This document shows positions 52,957-61,910 of a DNA stretch of 64,000 bases, in pieces. The translations under genes were made by a program, and so were the position numbers. How positions within the stretch are numbered: position 1 is the first letter of the stretch; each line of letters begins with the position of its first letter. This DNA comes from Archangium primigenium. Lineage in GTDB: Bacteria > Myxococcota > Myxococcia > Myxococcales > Myxococcaceae. The stretch lies in NCBI RefSeq assembly GCF_016904885.1, contig NZ_JADWYI010000001.1, positions 1,674,001 to 1,738,000 on the forward strand, in the 5' to 3' direction. The notes under the pieces were generated by a model, which searched no databases, had not been told where the DNA came from, and saw only the letters and a list, made by a program, of their open reading frames with translations.

Positions 52957-55353
52957 GTGGACACCATCGAGTACCGGATTCGCTCTGGCGACACCCTGTC
53001 TGCGATCGCCCGGCGCCATGGTGTCTCTCTGGCCGAGCTCTCCTGGCTCAATGGACTCAGCGATGTCGACCGCCTCTGGAGTGGTCAGGTGCTTCGCATC
53101 CCCCGGACAGCACCGTCAGCGCCGCCTCCCGTGGTGGCGTCGTCAACGTATCGGGTGCGTGCGGGAGACACGCTCTCCAAGGTCGCCGAGCGGCATGGTG
53201 TCTCGGTGGAAACGCTGGTGCAGGCGAACGGAATCGCTGACGCCAATCGCATCGCCATCGGCCAGCTTCTGACGATTCCGAGTGGAAGGTCGCAGGCCCG
53301 CCCTCCCTCGGCCTGGCAGGCGGCAAGAATCGAGGCCACGAAAACGGAGACATCCAGCACGCCAGTGCAGGTCGTCAAAAGCGAGGGACCTGTCACTCAA
53401 GCCGCGGAGTCCATTCTCTACAACGCTGGAAGGGAGGTCATGGGTTTTGGCCGGGTGCGTAATGAAGAGGGGGCGATCCTTCGCGAAAAACCAGGGCCCG
53501 CGGCCTTCATCCAGAAGCGACTTTCGTTCAACACCCGCGTCTTCGTCAGCCATGAACTCCCGGGTGATTGGTATTTCGTCGCCCTCGATGATGGATGCTT
53601 TGGGTATGTCTATACAAAGCACGTCAGTGTCCATCCCCCCGAACCCCAGGCCATCCTCTATAAAATCCAACCCGGTGAAGGAGCTTTGCAGGTCGTCAAG
53701 AAGCACTACAAGGCAAGCGCTCTCTCTTGGGGCCAGGACGAGAGATACTATGTCAACGTCCTGGTTGAATCCAATCGCGGCAAGGAACTTCGCGGAATCT
53801 ACAAATCAAGTGAGGATGCTGCTTGGGACGAGACGCGGACACGTGGGAAATACGTCATCTGGGTTCCCAGCCCTGAGTTCGCCAAGAGCTTGAGGGGAAA
53901 GGTTCATTCTGGATCCATCAGCCATGAACTCTGGCGGGATGTGACTCGTGCGGCCGTGTCCGTGGGCGATTTTCTCTTGGGGAGCGCGGCCTTCATCGCG
54001 GGAGTGGTCCACGGCATCCTCGAGTCCTTGTGGGACTTGTTGACCGGAATCATCGAGTTGGTGGAACTGCTTTGGAAGATCGTCAAGAGTCTCCTGACCG
54101 GGGCGTTCTTCGAGGATCTGGAAAAGCTTTGGGGGCTGGTGGAGGCGCTGGACTTCAATGCCTTGATCGAGGTGGGACTCGAGGCTTTTCGTACGCGCTG
54201 GTACGAGCCAGACCTCCTCCGGAGATGGCATTTTCGAGGGTGGGTGGTGGGTTACGCCATCGCGGAGATCGTGATGGCGGTGGTGACGGGATCCGCGGCA
54301 CTCGTGAAGTGGGCCGGCAAGGCGGGGAGGTTTGGCAAGCTCATCGCGAAGTTCCCTACTGTCCTTAACCTCGCCCGGAAGGTGACGACCGCTGCGGATC
54401 ACGTCTCGGCGGTCACGAAGGCCAAGCTTGTGCGAGCAATCGCCCGGGCTTCCGACGAGCTGCCCACGGAGAAGTTCCTACCCAAGAGCGGCAAGGGGGT
54501 GGTGGGGAGCCCCGTGGTCAAGGAGTCTCTCCCAACGACCTCCGGGAAGGAGGTCGACGCTCGTCTCGCTGCGCTCAAACAGAGCCATGCTGCCGCTGCT
54601 CGTGCCCAGCGCCACTATCAGAAGGCCATCAAGCAGTTCCGCACGTCGCTCCGGGCGACACTCGTCACGACGTATGCGGGAGTGGACCCAAAGCTGCTCG
54701 GTGACATGGTCAACCTGGGCTATGCCGCCGCCAAGGTGGGGATCAGGCGCTTTGACGTCTTCCTGAAGGAACAGCGCCTGAAAAAGGCCGTGGAGCATGT
54801 CGACCTCGGCAAGTTGGACGCGAAACAGCTCGATGAGCTGGAGGCGGCGTTCAAGAGGGGGGTCGAGCAGGAAGCCGCCGACGTCATGACCATCGCTCGG
54901 CTCGAGGGTCACCAGCTCGGCAAACCCACGAAGAGCGTGCTTGAGCGAATCGCGCTCCGGCGTGCCATTCCGGGCTCAACGGACCTTTTCGAACTCAAGC
55001 TCAGGGGCGGTTCGAAAGGGCTCCTCGCTGATATCGATGACAAAGGAATCGTCGAACTCATGGTCGCCGCTGGAAAAGACTCACCCTTGAATGGGTACAA
55101 GATGTTCAGGGCGATGGTGGAGCACTATGGTTCCAAGATAAAAGCCATCCGCGGGAGCTGGACCTACGGTGACAATCTGGGCGAGGTCAACAAGCTCACG
55201 GCCACCGGCAAGCCCCTGGAAGTGGCCATCCAGGAGACCAAGACAGGTCAGTGGGCCGCGGATTGGGGCTTCAAGAAGGCCCGGGTCGAGCATGCTCAGG
55301 GGACGCCAGGGGCGTACACCGTCTTGCACGTGTTGTTCGAGGAGGATTTTTGA
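52957..55353 (+). CDS. LysM polymorphic toxin
   Basis: A 798-residue protein. Two LysM domains (EYRIRSGDTLSAIARRHGVS about 4-50; STYRVRAGDTLSKVAERHGV about 65-110) bind peptidoglycan; an SH3-like stretch (GRVRNEEGAILREKPG) follows; residues about 325-480 are strongly hydrophobic (SVGDFLLGSAAFIAGVVHGI, LLTGIIELVELLWKIVKSLL); a coiled linker leads to a C-terminal domain ending IRGSWTYGDNLGEVNKL...WGFKKARVEH...YTVLHVLFEEDF. Such modular proteins with a variable tip are polymorphic toxins. Codons are less GC-biased than around it. GTG start after GGGGGGA. Toxin activity not identified. Confidence 0.72.
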   Translation: MDTIEYRIRSGDTLSAIARRHGVSLAELSWLNGLSDVDRLWSGQVLRIPRTAPSAPPPVVASSTYRVRAGDTLSKVAERHGVSVETLVQANGIADANRIAIGQLLTIPSGRSQARPPSAWQAARIEATKTETSSTPVQVVKSEGPVTQAAESILYNAGREVMGFGRVRNEEGAILREKPGPAAFIQKRLSFNTRVFVSHELPGDWYFVALDDGCFGYVYTKHVSVHPPEPQAILYKIQPGEGALQVVKKHYKASALSWGQDERYYVNVLVESNRGKELRGIYKSSEDAAWDETRTRGKYVIWVPSPEFAKSLRGKVHSGSISHELWRDVTRAAVSVGDFLLGSAAFIAGVVHGILESLWDLLTGIIELVELLWKIVKSLLTGAFFEDLEKLWGLVEALDFNALIEVGLEAFRTRWYEPDLLRRWHFRGWVVGYAIAEIVMAVVTGSAALVKWAGKAGRFGKLIAKFPTVLNLARKVTTAADHVSAVTKAKLVRAIARASDELPTEKFLPKSGKGVVGSPVVKESLPTTSGKEVDARLAALKQSHAAAARAQRHYQKAIKQFRTSLRATLVTTYAGVDPKLLGDMVNLGYAAAKVGIRRFDVFLKEQRLKKAVEHVDLGKLDAKQLDELEAAFKRGVEQEAADVMTIARLEGHQLGKPTKSVLERIALRRAIPGSTDLFELKLRGGSKGLLADIDDKGIVELMVAAGKDSPLNGYKMFRAMVEHYGSKIKAIRGSWTYGDNLGEVNKLTATGKPLEVAIQETKTGQWAADWGFKKARVEHAQGTPGAYTVLHVLFEEDF

Positions 55354-55637
55354 TGGCGGATCCAGAATTGGTGCGGACACTTCGCCAGATGGCCAGAAAC
55401 GGTGCGTCCGTCTGTGACATGGTCGCCGCCATTAGTGACACCTTGCGGATGGGAAACGACATCCGGTTGCCCGTGATCGAGCACCTGCGAGCCGCCTTCG
55501 GGTTGAAACTCTCGGAGTTGTCGCCCGTGGGCGCCTGGTCCTTTTTTCCCGGTGGCACCTGGAGCCGAGAAGAGGTGGAGCGACACGTCAAGCCGCTCAT
55601 CCTGAGCAATCGTTCCAAATGGGAGAGCGCTGAGTGA
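55353..55637 (+). CDS. Candidate immunity protein for LysM toxin
   Basis: A 94-residue soluble protein starting at ATG 55353, where the toxin stop TGA overlaps as TGATG; GGAGG precedes it. Sequence includes ARNGASVCDMVAAISDTLRM and GLKLSELSPVGAWSFFPGGT. Tight coupling to the toxin and small size are the reasons for the immunity call; no family recognised. Confidence 0.65.
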   Translation: MADPELVRTLRQMARNGASVCDMVAAISDTLRMGNDIRLPVIEHLRAAFGLKLSELSPVGAWSFFPGGTWSREEVERHVKPLILSNRSKWESAE

Positions 55638-55765
55638 CCCCTGCTTCAGGGCATTGAGCTCCCCGGGGAACCGATGATCAGGAGCGTTCGCCGAGGAAGC
55701 AGCCGAGGAAGCTCCTCCCTCCAAGGAGGGCGACTCATTGTGGCTGTCCTCGCTCGTCGGGTTTG

Positions 55766-57781
55766 ATGCCGCGCATGAGTTCGTCCGTGGTTCCGGAGCC
55801 CGTCGTTCCCTCATCCCCGTCATCCCTCGAGGAGTCCGCGCTGGCCGCCGCCGCGCGAGCGGCCAGTCGCCACGGCATCACGGAGCGCGAGTTCCGCGCC
55901 AGTGTCACCTCGGTCGAGCATGCCGCCGAGCCGTACCAGCGCGCGCTGCATGTCATCGAGCGGCGGCGGGTGGTGGTTCGTTGGGATGCGGGCGCGCCCA
56001 CCCGCTCCACGCATGCCGAGCCGCCGCCGGATCCCTCCCGCGTGGACCCCTGGTCGGTGGATGCCGAGCAGCTGGCCCGGGAGTCCCGGGTCGTCACCGT
56101 GTGCCTGGGCTGTCAGGGCGAGAAGAAGCGGTCCTGCTCCGACTGCGCGGGCACGGCCCGCCGCGCGTGTGGGGGCTGCGCGGGCTCGGGCCGGGTGCCG
56201 GGGGCCAAGGGCGGCACGAAGAACTGCCCCACGTGCCGGGCCCGGGGCGACGTGAAGTGCACCGCGTGCACGTCCGGCAAGATCGACTGTGTGACGTGTG
56301 GCGCGGATGGCCGGGTGGATGCGTGGCTCGCGGTCGAGAAGGAGGTGCTCACCCAGGTCCAGTCCCATCCCGCCAACCGCGCGAGCGCGCTTCACGGGAA
56401 GCTGACGCTTCCCGCGGATTTCGACGCGCCAGCGCGCGCGTGGGGGAACCGGCTCGTCGAGGACGGAGGCGTCCAGCCGCCCACGCAGCCGTGTCCCGAG
56501 GCGCTGCGCCCCCAGCTGAACGCCGTCGAGGACCGGCTCGTGTCGACCCGCGTTCAGGCCTTCATGGGTGACGTGTTCCGGGTGAACTACGCCACGGCGC
56601 GGGGCCGGGGCGTGGTGGAGGTCGCGGGCGTGCGCTTCGCCGTCACGGGCGCGACGGTGTGGACGCCGCTGTCCCAGCGGACGAAGGCGTCCTGGGCGGT
56701 GGGCATCGGCGCGGTGCTGGCGGGTCTGCTCCTCTGGGGGCTGTACGTGTCGCGCCATGCGTGGTTCGCGAAGCACGGCCAGCCCGCCCTCGTCCTGCTG
56801 CCGACGCTGATCGCGGCCTTCTTCGCGTTCAAGGCGGCCGGGCAGCGCTTCCTCGCTCCGCCCGCGCGCTCCGCGTCCGCGCAGAAGGGGCTGTTCGGGG
56901 CACTGGCCGCGTGTTGGCTCGTCGCCCTGGGCGCGTTCGGCCTGGGCGGCCCGACGGCCCAGCGCGCCCAGGCGGCGCTCGACGCCGGAGACAGGCTGCG
57001 CGCGCGCGAGGAGATCGACGCGATGGTGTCCTTGGGACGCGATCGCGAGGCGAGCGAGCGGCTCGCCGACGCGCTGCACCAGGTGGAGGTTCGCCTCGCG
57101 GAGACGAACCCGGTCGAGCAGGCCCGGCGCGTGAGCGAGTCCTGGAACAGCCCGCGCGCGCGCGAGGAGGCCCTCGCCGTGCTGCGCGCCAACACGCGTG
57201 CCGCCTCGGATGCCCGGTTCAAGGAGGGTGATGCGCGCGTGCTCGGCGCGATGGCCCGCGCCGTCGAGGGCCTGCTGCCCGAGGAGAGTCCCGGTCTCTA
57301 TGGCCGCGCGGCGCTCGCCCGGGCCTCGGCGTGCCTGAAAGGCCAGGACTTTCCCTGCGTGGAGGAGGAACTCGCCAGCCCCGCCGCCGCGCGCGCGCCG
57401 GCCGAGGAACTCGCGGCGGCGCGCGCGGCCCACCTCGCCGCGCTCGAGACCGGCCGGGACGAGGCGCTCGCGCGGGTCGCCGCCGCCCGGGACCTGGCCG
57501 CGCAGCGTCAGGCGCTCGACGACGCGCTCGGGTGGCTGCGGCGCCTGCTCAAGGCTGGCCATGGCACCGAGGCCACGCTCACGGCCCTCGGGCAGCGCCT
57601 CGCAGGGGTGGAGGCTCAGCTCGCCGCCGAGAAGAAGCGCGCCGAGGAACAGGCGGAGCGTGCGGCGCAAATCGAGGCCGCCTCCTACTCGGGCTCGGGC
57701 GGCGGGCGTGTGCATGTGAAGGGCTACCACCGCAAGGATGGCACCTACGTGTCGCCGCACACCCGGAGTCGGCGCCGGTAG
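55766..57781 (+). CDS. DnaJ-type zinc-finger membrane protein
   Basis: A 671-residue protein. A DnaJ-like Cys-rich region (about 110-190) contains several CxxC pairs: VCLGCQGEKKRSCSDCAG, CGGCAGSGR, NCPTCRARGDVKC, CTSGKIDCVTCGADG. Two transmembrane helices follow (AVGIGAVLAGLLLWGLY; VLLPTLIAAFFAFKAAG), then a long Ala/Glu/Arg coiled coil and a C-terminal GYHRKDGTYVSPHTRS motif seen in bacterial proteins of unknown role. No J domain. ATG 55766 or the upstream TTG 55763. Neighbouring RiPP genes are on the same strand but 176 bases away. Confidence 0.7.
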   Translation: MPRMSSSVVPEPVVPSSPSSLEESALAAAARAASRHGITEREFRASVTSVEHAAEPYQRALHVIERRRVVVRWDAGAPTRSTHAEPPPDPSRVDPWSVDAEQLARESRVVTVCLGCQGEKKRSCSDCAGTARRACGGCAGSGRVPGAKGGTKNCPTCRARGDVKCTACTSGKIDCVTCGADGRVDAWLAVEKEVLTQVQSHPANRASALHGKLTLPADFDAPARAWGNRLVEDGGVQPPTQPCPEALRPQLNAVEDRLVSTRVQAFMGDVFRVNYATARGRGVVEVAGVRFAVTGATVWTPLSQRTKASWAVGIGAVLAGLLLWGLYVSRHAWFAKHGQPALVLLPTLIAAFFAFKAAGQRFLAPPARSASAQKGLFGALAACWLVALGAFGLGGPTAQRAQAALDAGDRLRAREEIDAMVSLGRDREASERLADALHQVEVRLAETNPVEQARRVSESWNSPRAREEALAVLRANTRAASDARFKEGDARVLGAMARAVEGLLPEESPGLYGRAALARASACLKGQDFPCVEEELASPAAARAPAEELAAARAAHLAALETGRDEALARVAAARDLAAQRQALDDALGWLRRLLKAGHGTEATLTALGQRLAGVEAQLAAEKKRAEEQAERAAQIEAASYSGSGGGRVHVKGYHRKDGTYVSPHTRSRRR

Positions 57782-57957
57782 CGCGGAGGGCGGCGGACTG
57801 CGACCCGCCCCCACGTTGTCCGCCTGTTCGGCAGGAATTCCTGGAATGGCGGGTTGTCGAAGGTAGGAGTCTCCCCGGGGGCGATGGGGCCCTCGGGGGC
57901 ACGTTCCTAGGTTGGCTTCACCGTCACTTGAGACGGGCCCCAACAAGGACTGCCCCC

Positions 57958-58158
57958 ATGAGCGAGAACTCCTCCCGCAAGCTCCGTCTGAACAAGAACA
58001 CCGTGCGCACGCTCTCCGAGGACAGCCTGGATCAGGTGGCCGGCGGCAACGGAGATTCGGCCGGCATCATCTGCGTGTTCTCCGTGCTCATCATCTGCGG
58101 CGACTCCATCATCTGCTCGGTGGCCGCGGGCTTCTGTGACAGCGAGAACGGCGACTAG
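57958..58158 (+). CDS. RiPP precursor peptide with double-Gly leader
   Basis: A 66-residue peptide: leader KLRLNKNTVRTLSEDSLDQV then AGG (Gly29-Gly30), the 'K-L-x-L-x-K-x-T-...-L-S-...-L-x-x-V-x-G-G' consensus of lanthipeptide-like and other leader peptides, and a core with Cys39, Cys47, Cys53, Cys60 in hydrophobic IIC repeats (AGIICVFSVLIICGD, IICSVAAGFCDSE). AAGGA lies eight bases upstream of ATG 57958. A B12-dependent radical SAM enzyme lies 0.9 kb downstream. No LanB/LanM or protease-exporter is in the window, so maturation would be by the radical SAM protein or an enzyme elsewhere. Confidence 0.78.
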   Translation: MSENSSRKLRLNKNTVRTLSEDSLDQVAGGNGDSAGIICVFSVLIICGDSIICSVAAGFCDSENGD

Positions 58159-58164
58159 GCGCGC

Positions 58165-58626
58165 TCAGCGCGGTGGGGCCTCGCCGTCCAGGTCGAAGCT
58201 CCGCCGCAGCCGTCGGGTGGCCTCGTCGAGGCCGGCCGCCGCGAGCCGGTCGGCGGCCCACGCCACGCCGGCGCGCAGGGTGGTGACGTTGATGGTCGGG
58301 TAGGGCAGGGCGGCGTGCTGGTACACGGACGCGCTCTTGAGCAGGAGGATGTCCGGCGCGACGATGACGCTCGCGGTCCCCAGGAAGGTGCGCGCCAGCC
58401 GCTCCCGGTGCCGGGACACCCACTCGCTCTGCAATTGACGGTACTCGGCCGGCGGCAGCTTCATGTGCGTGGCATCCGAGATGCCCACGTGCACCTCGTC
58501 GCGCTCCAGGTACGCGGTCCTCCGCACGAAGAACTCCCGGCACTGCTCCAGGGAAGGGCTGCCCACGAAGTGCAGGATGAGCAGCGGCCAGTGCGTGTCG
58601 TCCAGCGTGATGGAGGCGGAGGTCAT
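58165..58626 (-). CDS. Conserved hypothetical protein of the RiPP region
   Basis: A 153-residue soluble protein: LLILHFVGSPSLEQCREFFV, HVGISDATHMKLPPAEYRQL, SVIVAPDILLLKSASVYQHA. The mix of beta and alpha resembles STAS/SpoIIAA-like modules but no residue proves it. It is downstream of the 56-residue ORF on the same strand (82-base gap) and convergent with the precursor gene. Confidence 0.6.
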   Translation of the reverse strand: MTSASITLDDTHWPLLILHFVGSPSLEQCREFFVRRTAYLERDEVHVGISDATHMKLPPAEYRQLQSEWVSRHRERLARTFLGTASVIVAPDILLLKSASVYQHAALPYPTINVTTLRAGVAWAADRLAAAGLDEATRRLRRSFDLDGEAPPR

Positions 58627-58708
58627 GGTCCAGGCGAGGGCCCGCCTCTCGGCTCGGGAGAGACGGGGCCCTGGGGCGGGGGCTCCGGGGCCACCGCGTG
58701 TCCATCGC

Positions 58709-58879
58709 TCAGATGAAGATCTCGTGCCAGCGGTCGGATGGAGTCGTGTCGGTCCTGCGCGCGTCCTCGCGCTGGAGCTTGAGCGGCTTGTGCGCGACGG
58801 CGGGCGTCGACGGCGGGGGCAGGGGAATCAGGGAGAGAGGGGACGGAGAGGCGGGGGGAGTCTCGGTCAACTCGTTCAT
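58709..58879 (-). CDS. 56-residue ORF, candidate second peptide gene
   Basis: Encodes MNELTETPPASPSPLSLIPL (first 20 residues), a Pro-rich middle and a charged C-terminus ending SDRWHEIFI. A strong Shine-Dalgarno (AGGAAG, six bases before ATG 58879) supports translation. It sits back-to-back with the radical SAM gene. It could be a precursor, recognition protein or spurious; no signal peptide or double-Gly motif. Confidence 0.5.
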   Translation of the reverse strand: MNELTETPPASPSPLSLIPLPPPSTPAVAHKPLKLQREDARRTDTTPSDRWHEIFI

Positions 58880-59041
58880 GACGGTCTTCCTGGCGCCACG
58901 AGTTCCGGCAGGGGGGGGCCGTGCCTCGCTGTGGCACCACGCGCTACGATAGCGCTCCTGACAGGGACGGCTCAATGAGGGGCGGGTGGTTCACGCTGGA
59001 TCCCCGCGTGACCGTGTGTCGGGGTTGCCGGAGTGTGTGTC

Positions 59042-60913
59042 ATGCATGACAGACGGGTCGTTCTGGTCTCGATGCCCTGGGCCTTCCTGGAGATGCCCTC
59101 GATCGCGCTGGGGTTGTTGTCGAGCGTGCTCCAGCGCGGAGGCATCGTGCCGGTGGCGCGGTCCTTCAACCTGACCTTCATGGAGTGGTTGCGGCGCCAC
59201 CTGACCGGGCCCGGCGAGGCGTTGAGCCTGCTGGACTACCGGGCCATCTCCAGCGCGGCGTCCGCGGGGTTGGGCGACTGGCTCTTCTCCGTGCCGCCCT
59301 TCCGCGCGTCCGCGCCCGAGGAGGACGCGCGCTACCTCGCGCGGCTGGCGCGCGACGAGGTGCTGCCCGCGCGGCTGCTGGGCCGGCTGGAGGCGGTGCG
59401 CGCGCAGGTGCCCGCCTTCATCGACGCGTGCGTGGAGGAGCTGCTCGGCCATGCGCCCGCGCTGGTGGGGTTCAGCACGACGTTCAACCAGAACGTGCCC
59501 TCGCTGCTGCTCGCGCGGCGGCTCAAGGAGCGCGCCCCGCACGTGCGGGTGGTGTTCGGCGGGGCCAACTGCGACGGCCCCATGGGCCAGGGGCTCCTGG
59601 ACGCCTTCGACTGCGTGGACGTGGTGGTGCAGGGCGAGGCGGAGGCGCTCATCGTGGAGCTGGTGGAGGACCTTCTCGCCGGGCGGCCGCTCCCGCCCCG
59701 GCGGGGAGTGCTCGCGCGGGGCGTCGCCGTGCCGGAGGGCGAGGCGCCCCGGGTGCGCATGGACGACGTGCCCGTGCCGGACTACGGCTTCTTCTTCGAG
59801 GAGCTCTCGCGCACGGGCTTTCGCCAGGAGCTGGTGCCCGACGTGAAGCTGCCGGTGGAGACGGCGCGCGGGTGCTGGTGGGGGCAGAAGCAGCACTGCA
59901 CGTTCTGCGGGCTCAACGGCTCGAGCATGGCGTTTCGCAGCAAGTCGGTGGAGCGGGCGCTGCGCGACTTCGAGGAGCTGTCGGCGCGCCACCGGTGGCT
60001 GGACTTCGTCGCCGTGGACAACATCATCGACCTGGGCTACCTGCGCGAGCTGCTGCCGCGGCTGGAGGAGCGGGGGTTGGACCTGCGCGTCTTCTACGAG
60101 ACGAAGGCGAACCTCACGCGCCAGCAGGTGCGGGACATGCGCGCCGCGGGCATCCACCGCATCCAGCCCGGCATCGAGAGCCTGTCCACGCCCATCCTCA
60201 AGCTCATGCGCAAGGGCGTGGCGGCGTGGCAGAACGTGCGGCTGCTCAAGTGGTGCGCGCAGTACGACGTGCGCGTGAGCTGGAACATCCTCTACGGCTT
60301 TCCCCAGGAGCCCGAGGCGGAGTATCCGCGCATGGCCGCGTCGCTCGGCGCGCTCAGTCACCTGGAGCCGCCGCGCCTGTCGCGCCTGCACGTGCAGCGC
60401 TTCAGCCCCTACCACCAGAGCCCCGAGCGCTTCGGGCTGCGGCTGGAGGGGCCGCTCTTCCACTACCCGCATGTATACCCGCAGCGGGGCGAGCAGCTCG
60501 CGGCGCTCGCGTACGACTTCGAGTACGCGCACGTGGACGGGCGCGACCCCGAGGCCTACGTGGGGGGCTTGCGGCGGGCGGTGGAGCACTGGGGCCAGGT
60601 GCACGCGCGGGACCGGGGTCGGCTCACCTGGCGGCGGGGGCCCGGGTTCGTGCGCATCGTGGATGAGCGCGCGGCGGTGGGCTACGCGAGCTACCTCTTG
60701 GAGGGCCCCCAGGCGGAGGCGTGGCTCGCCTGCGAGGAGGGCGCGAGCGCGGCCCAGGTGCACCGCGCGCTGAACGAGCGGGGGCACACCGGGCTGGGGG
60801 AGGCGGACGTCGCGTCGTTCCTCGGCGAGCTCGCCGAGGCGGGCCTGGTCTACGAGGCGGACCAGCGCTTCGTGTCCCTGGCCCTGCGCGAGCGCCCGGA
60901 AGTGCCGGGCTAG
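59042..60913 (+). CDS. B12-binding radical SAM RiPP maturase (rSAM C-methyltransferase-like)
   Basis: A 623-residue enzyme. N-terminal cobalamin-binding-type domain (LVGFSTTFNQNVPSLLLARR, VVFGGANCDGPMGQGL, VVQGEAEALIV), then the radical SAM cluster motif at C278, C286 and C289 in ETARGCWWGQKQHCTFCGLN, GSSMAFRSK, and a TIM-barrel ending in RiPP-maturation C-terminal sequence. This string is characteristic of the RiPP maturation radical SAM C-methyltransferase family (TIGR03975-like). ATG 59042 with GGAG eight bases upstream. Probable methylation of unactivated carbon in a peptide core; the precursor at 57958 is the nearest substrate candidate. Stop overlaps the convergent DUF4424 gene. Confidence 0.88.
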   Translation: MHDRRVVLVSMPWAFLEMPSIALGLLSSVLQRGGIVPVARSFNLTFMEWLRRHLTGPGEALSLLDYRAISSAASAGLGDWLFSVPPFRASAPEEDARYLARLARDEVLPARLLGRLEAVRAQVPAFIDACVEELLGHAPALVGFSTTFNQNVPSLLLARRLKERAPHVRVVFGGANCDGPMGQGLLDAFDCVDVVVQGEAEALIVELVEDLLAGRPLPPRRGVLARGVAVPEGEAPRVRMDDVPVPDYGFFFEELSRTGFRQELVPDVKLPVETARGCWWGQKQHCTFCGLNGSSMAFRSKSVERALRDFEELSARHRWLDFVAVDNIIDLGYLRELLPRLEERGLDLRVFYETKANLTRQQVRDMRAAGIHRIQPGIESLSTPILKLMRKGVAAWQNVRLLKWCAQYDVRVSWNILYGFPQEPEAEYPRMAASLGALSHLEPPRLSRLHVQRFSPYHQSPERFGLRLEGPLFHYPHVYPQRGEQLAALAYDFEYAHVDGRDPEAYVGGLRRAVEHWGQVHARDRGRLTWRRGPGFVRIVDERAAVGYASYLLEGPQAEAWLACEEGASAAQVHRALNERGHTGLGEADVASFLGELAEAGLVYEADQRFVSLALRERPEVPG

Positions 60914-61785
60914 CGGCGGAAGAAGATGACGTCCAGGTCCCGGTCCGGCCGGTAGTTCTTCTGGGTCATCTCGAAGCGCGTGGGGCTCGTCTTCCGCATG
61001 CCGCGCATGCAGTAGGAGAGGATGGCCTGGGGGTTGGGCTTCTCCACGGTGAGGTGGAACAGCCCGATGGGCCCCACCCAGTTGTTGCCGGTGACGAGCG
61101 TGAAGGACAGCCAGTGCACCTCGGGCCCCTGGAAGAAGCCCACGGGGATGTAGGGCGAGGGCCGCAGGGAGCGGTCCAGGGTGCTCGTGGTGTCGGTGTC
61201 CACGCAGAAGCGCTGGCGCATGCGCGGGTGGCGGTAGGTGTCCTGGCTCCAGCCCTTTTCCGAGCTGAGCGAGGGCCGGTAGGTGATGTCCACGCTCAGG
61301 CGCTCGCCCGGGGGGAACACTTGATCCCACACCTCCGAGCGCTGCAGGCTCGCGCCCACGTCCGCGGCGCTCTTGCCCCGCCGGCGCTTCTCCTCCGCCA
61401 GGCGCTGGTCCACCTGGGTCCGGTCCCGGTACTCCTGCCCCTGGAGCCAATAGACGGTCTCGGTGCGGGTGCCCTGGCGCTTGCCGGCCACCGAGAGCCG
61501 GAAGTCGGACACCTCGGACACCGGCACGCCCGGCAGCAGGTCCATGTGGGGGAAGGGGAAGGCGACGCGGGCCTCGATGGGCTGGGTCGTCGGATTCTCG
61601 AAGGTGTAGTGGATGCGGATGCGGTCCACCGTGACGTGGATGAACTGCTCGGCCACGCGGATGTTCGCGGGCATGAGCAGCTTGAGGCCCTCGTTGGAAT
61701 AGCCCACCGTCGGAGTCCGGGCGGCGGCGGGTCCGGCATGCAGACAGACGAGCAGCAACGGCAGCAGCGCGATGTGTGGCTTCAC
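60910..61785 (-). CDS. DUF4424-family exported protein
   Basis: A 291-residue secreted protein: signal peptide (ALLPLLLVCLHAGPAAA) and a beta-rich body with HYTFENPTTQPIEARVAFPF, MDLLPGVPVSEVSDFRL and VFPPGERLSVDITYRPSL, typical of DUF4424. GTG 61785 is chosen because the signal peptide begins there and GGGGGGAAG precedes it. Divergent from the riboswitch operon. Function unknown. Confidence 0.8.
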   Translation of the reverse strand: MKPHIALLPLLLVCLHAGPAAARTPTVGYSNEGLKLLMPANIRVAEQFIHVTVDRIRIHYTFENPTTQPIEARVAFPFPHMDLLPGVPVSEVSDFRLSVAGKRQGTRTETVYWLQGQEYRDRTQVDQRLAEEKRRRGKSAADVGASLQRSEVWDQVFPPGERLSVDITYRPSLSSEKGWSQDTYRHPRMRQRFCVDTDTTSTLDRSLRPSPYIPVGFFQGPEVHWLSFTLVTGNNWVGPIGLFHLTVEKPNPQAILSYCMRGMRKTSPTRFEMTQKNYRPDRDLDVIFFRR

Positions 61786-61868
61786 GGTCTTCCCCCCAGC
61801 GACAAGCGACCGGGCAATATAGCGACGCGGGCGCGCGTGCTCGCCCGCGACTGGCGGACAGGCGCGTG

Positions 61869-61897
61869 TTGACAACAGGAGCCTCGCCGCCATATCC
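61869..61897 (+). promoter_or_regulatory. Promoter for the riboswitch operon
   Basis: Perfect -35 TTGACA at 61869-61874 and an imperfect CATATC/ATATCC -10 at about 61891-61897, spacing 16-17, just upstream of the cobalamin riboswitch. Confidence 0.5.
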
Positions 61898-61910
61898 CGC
61901 CCTCGTCCTT

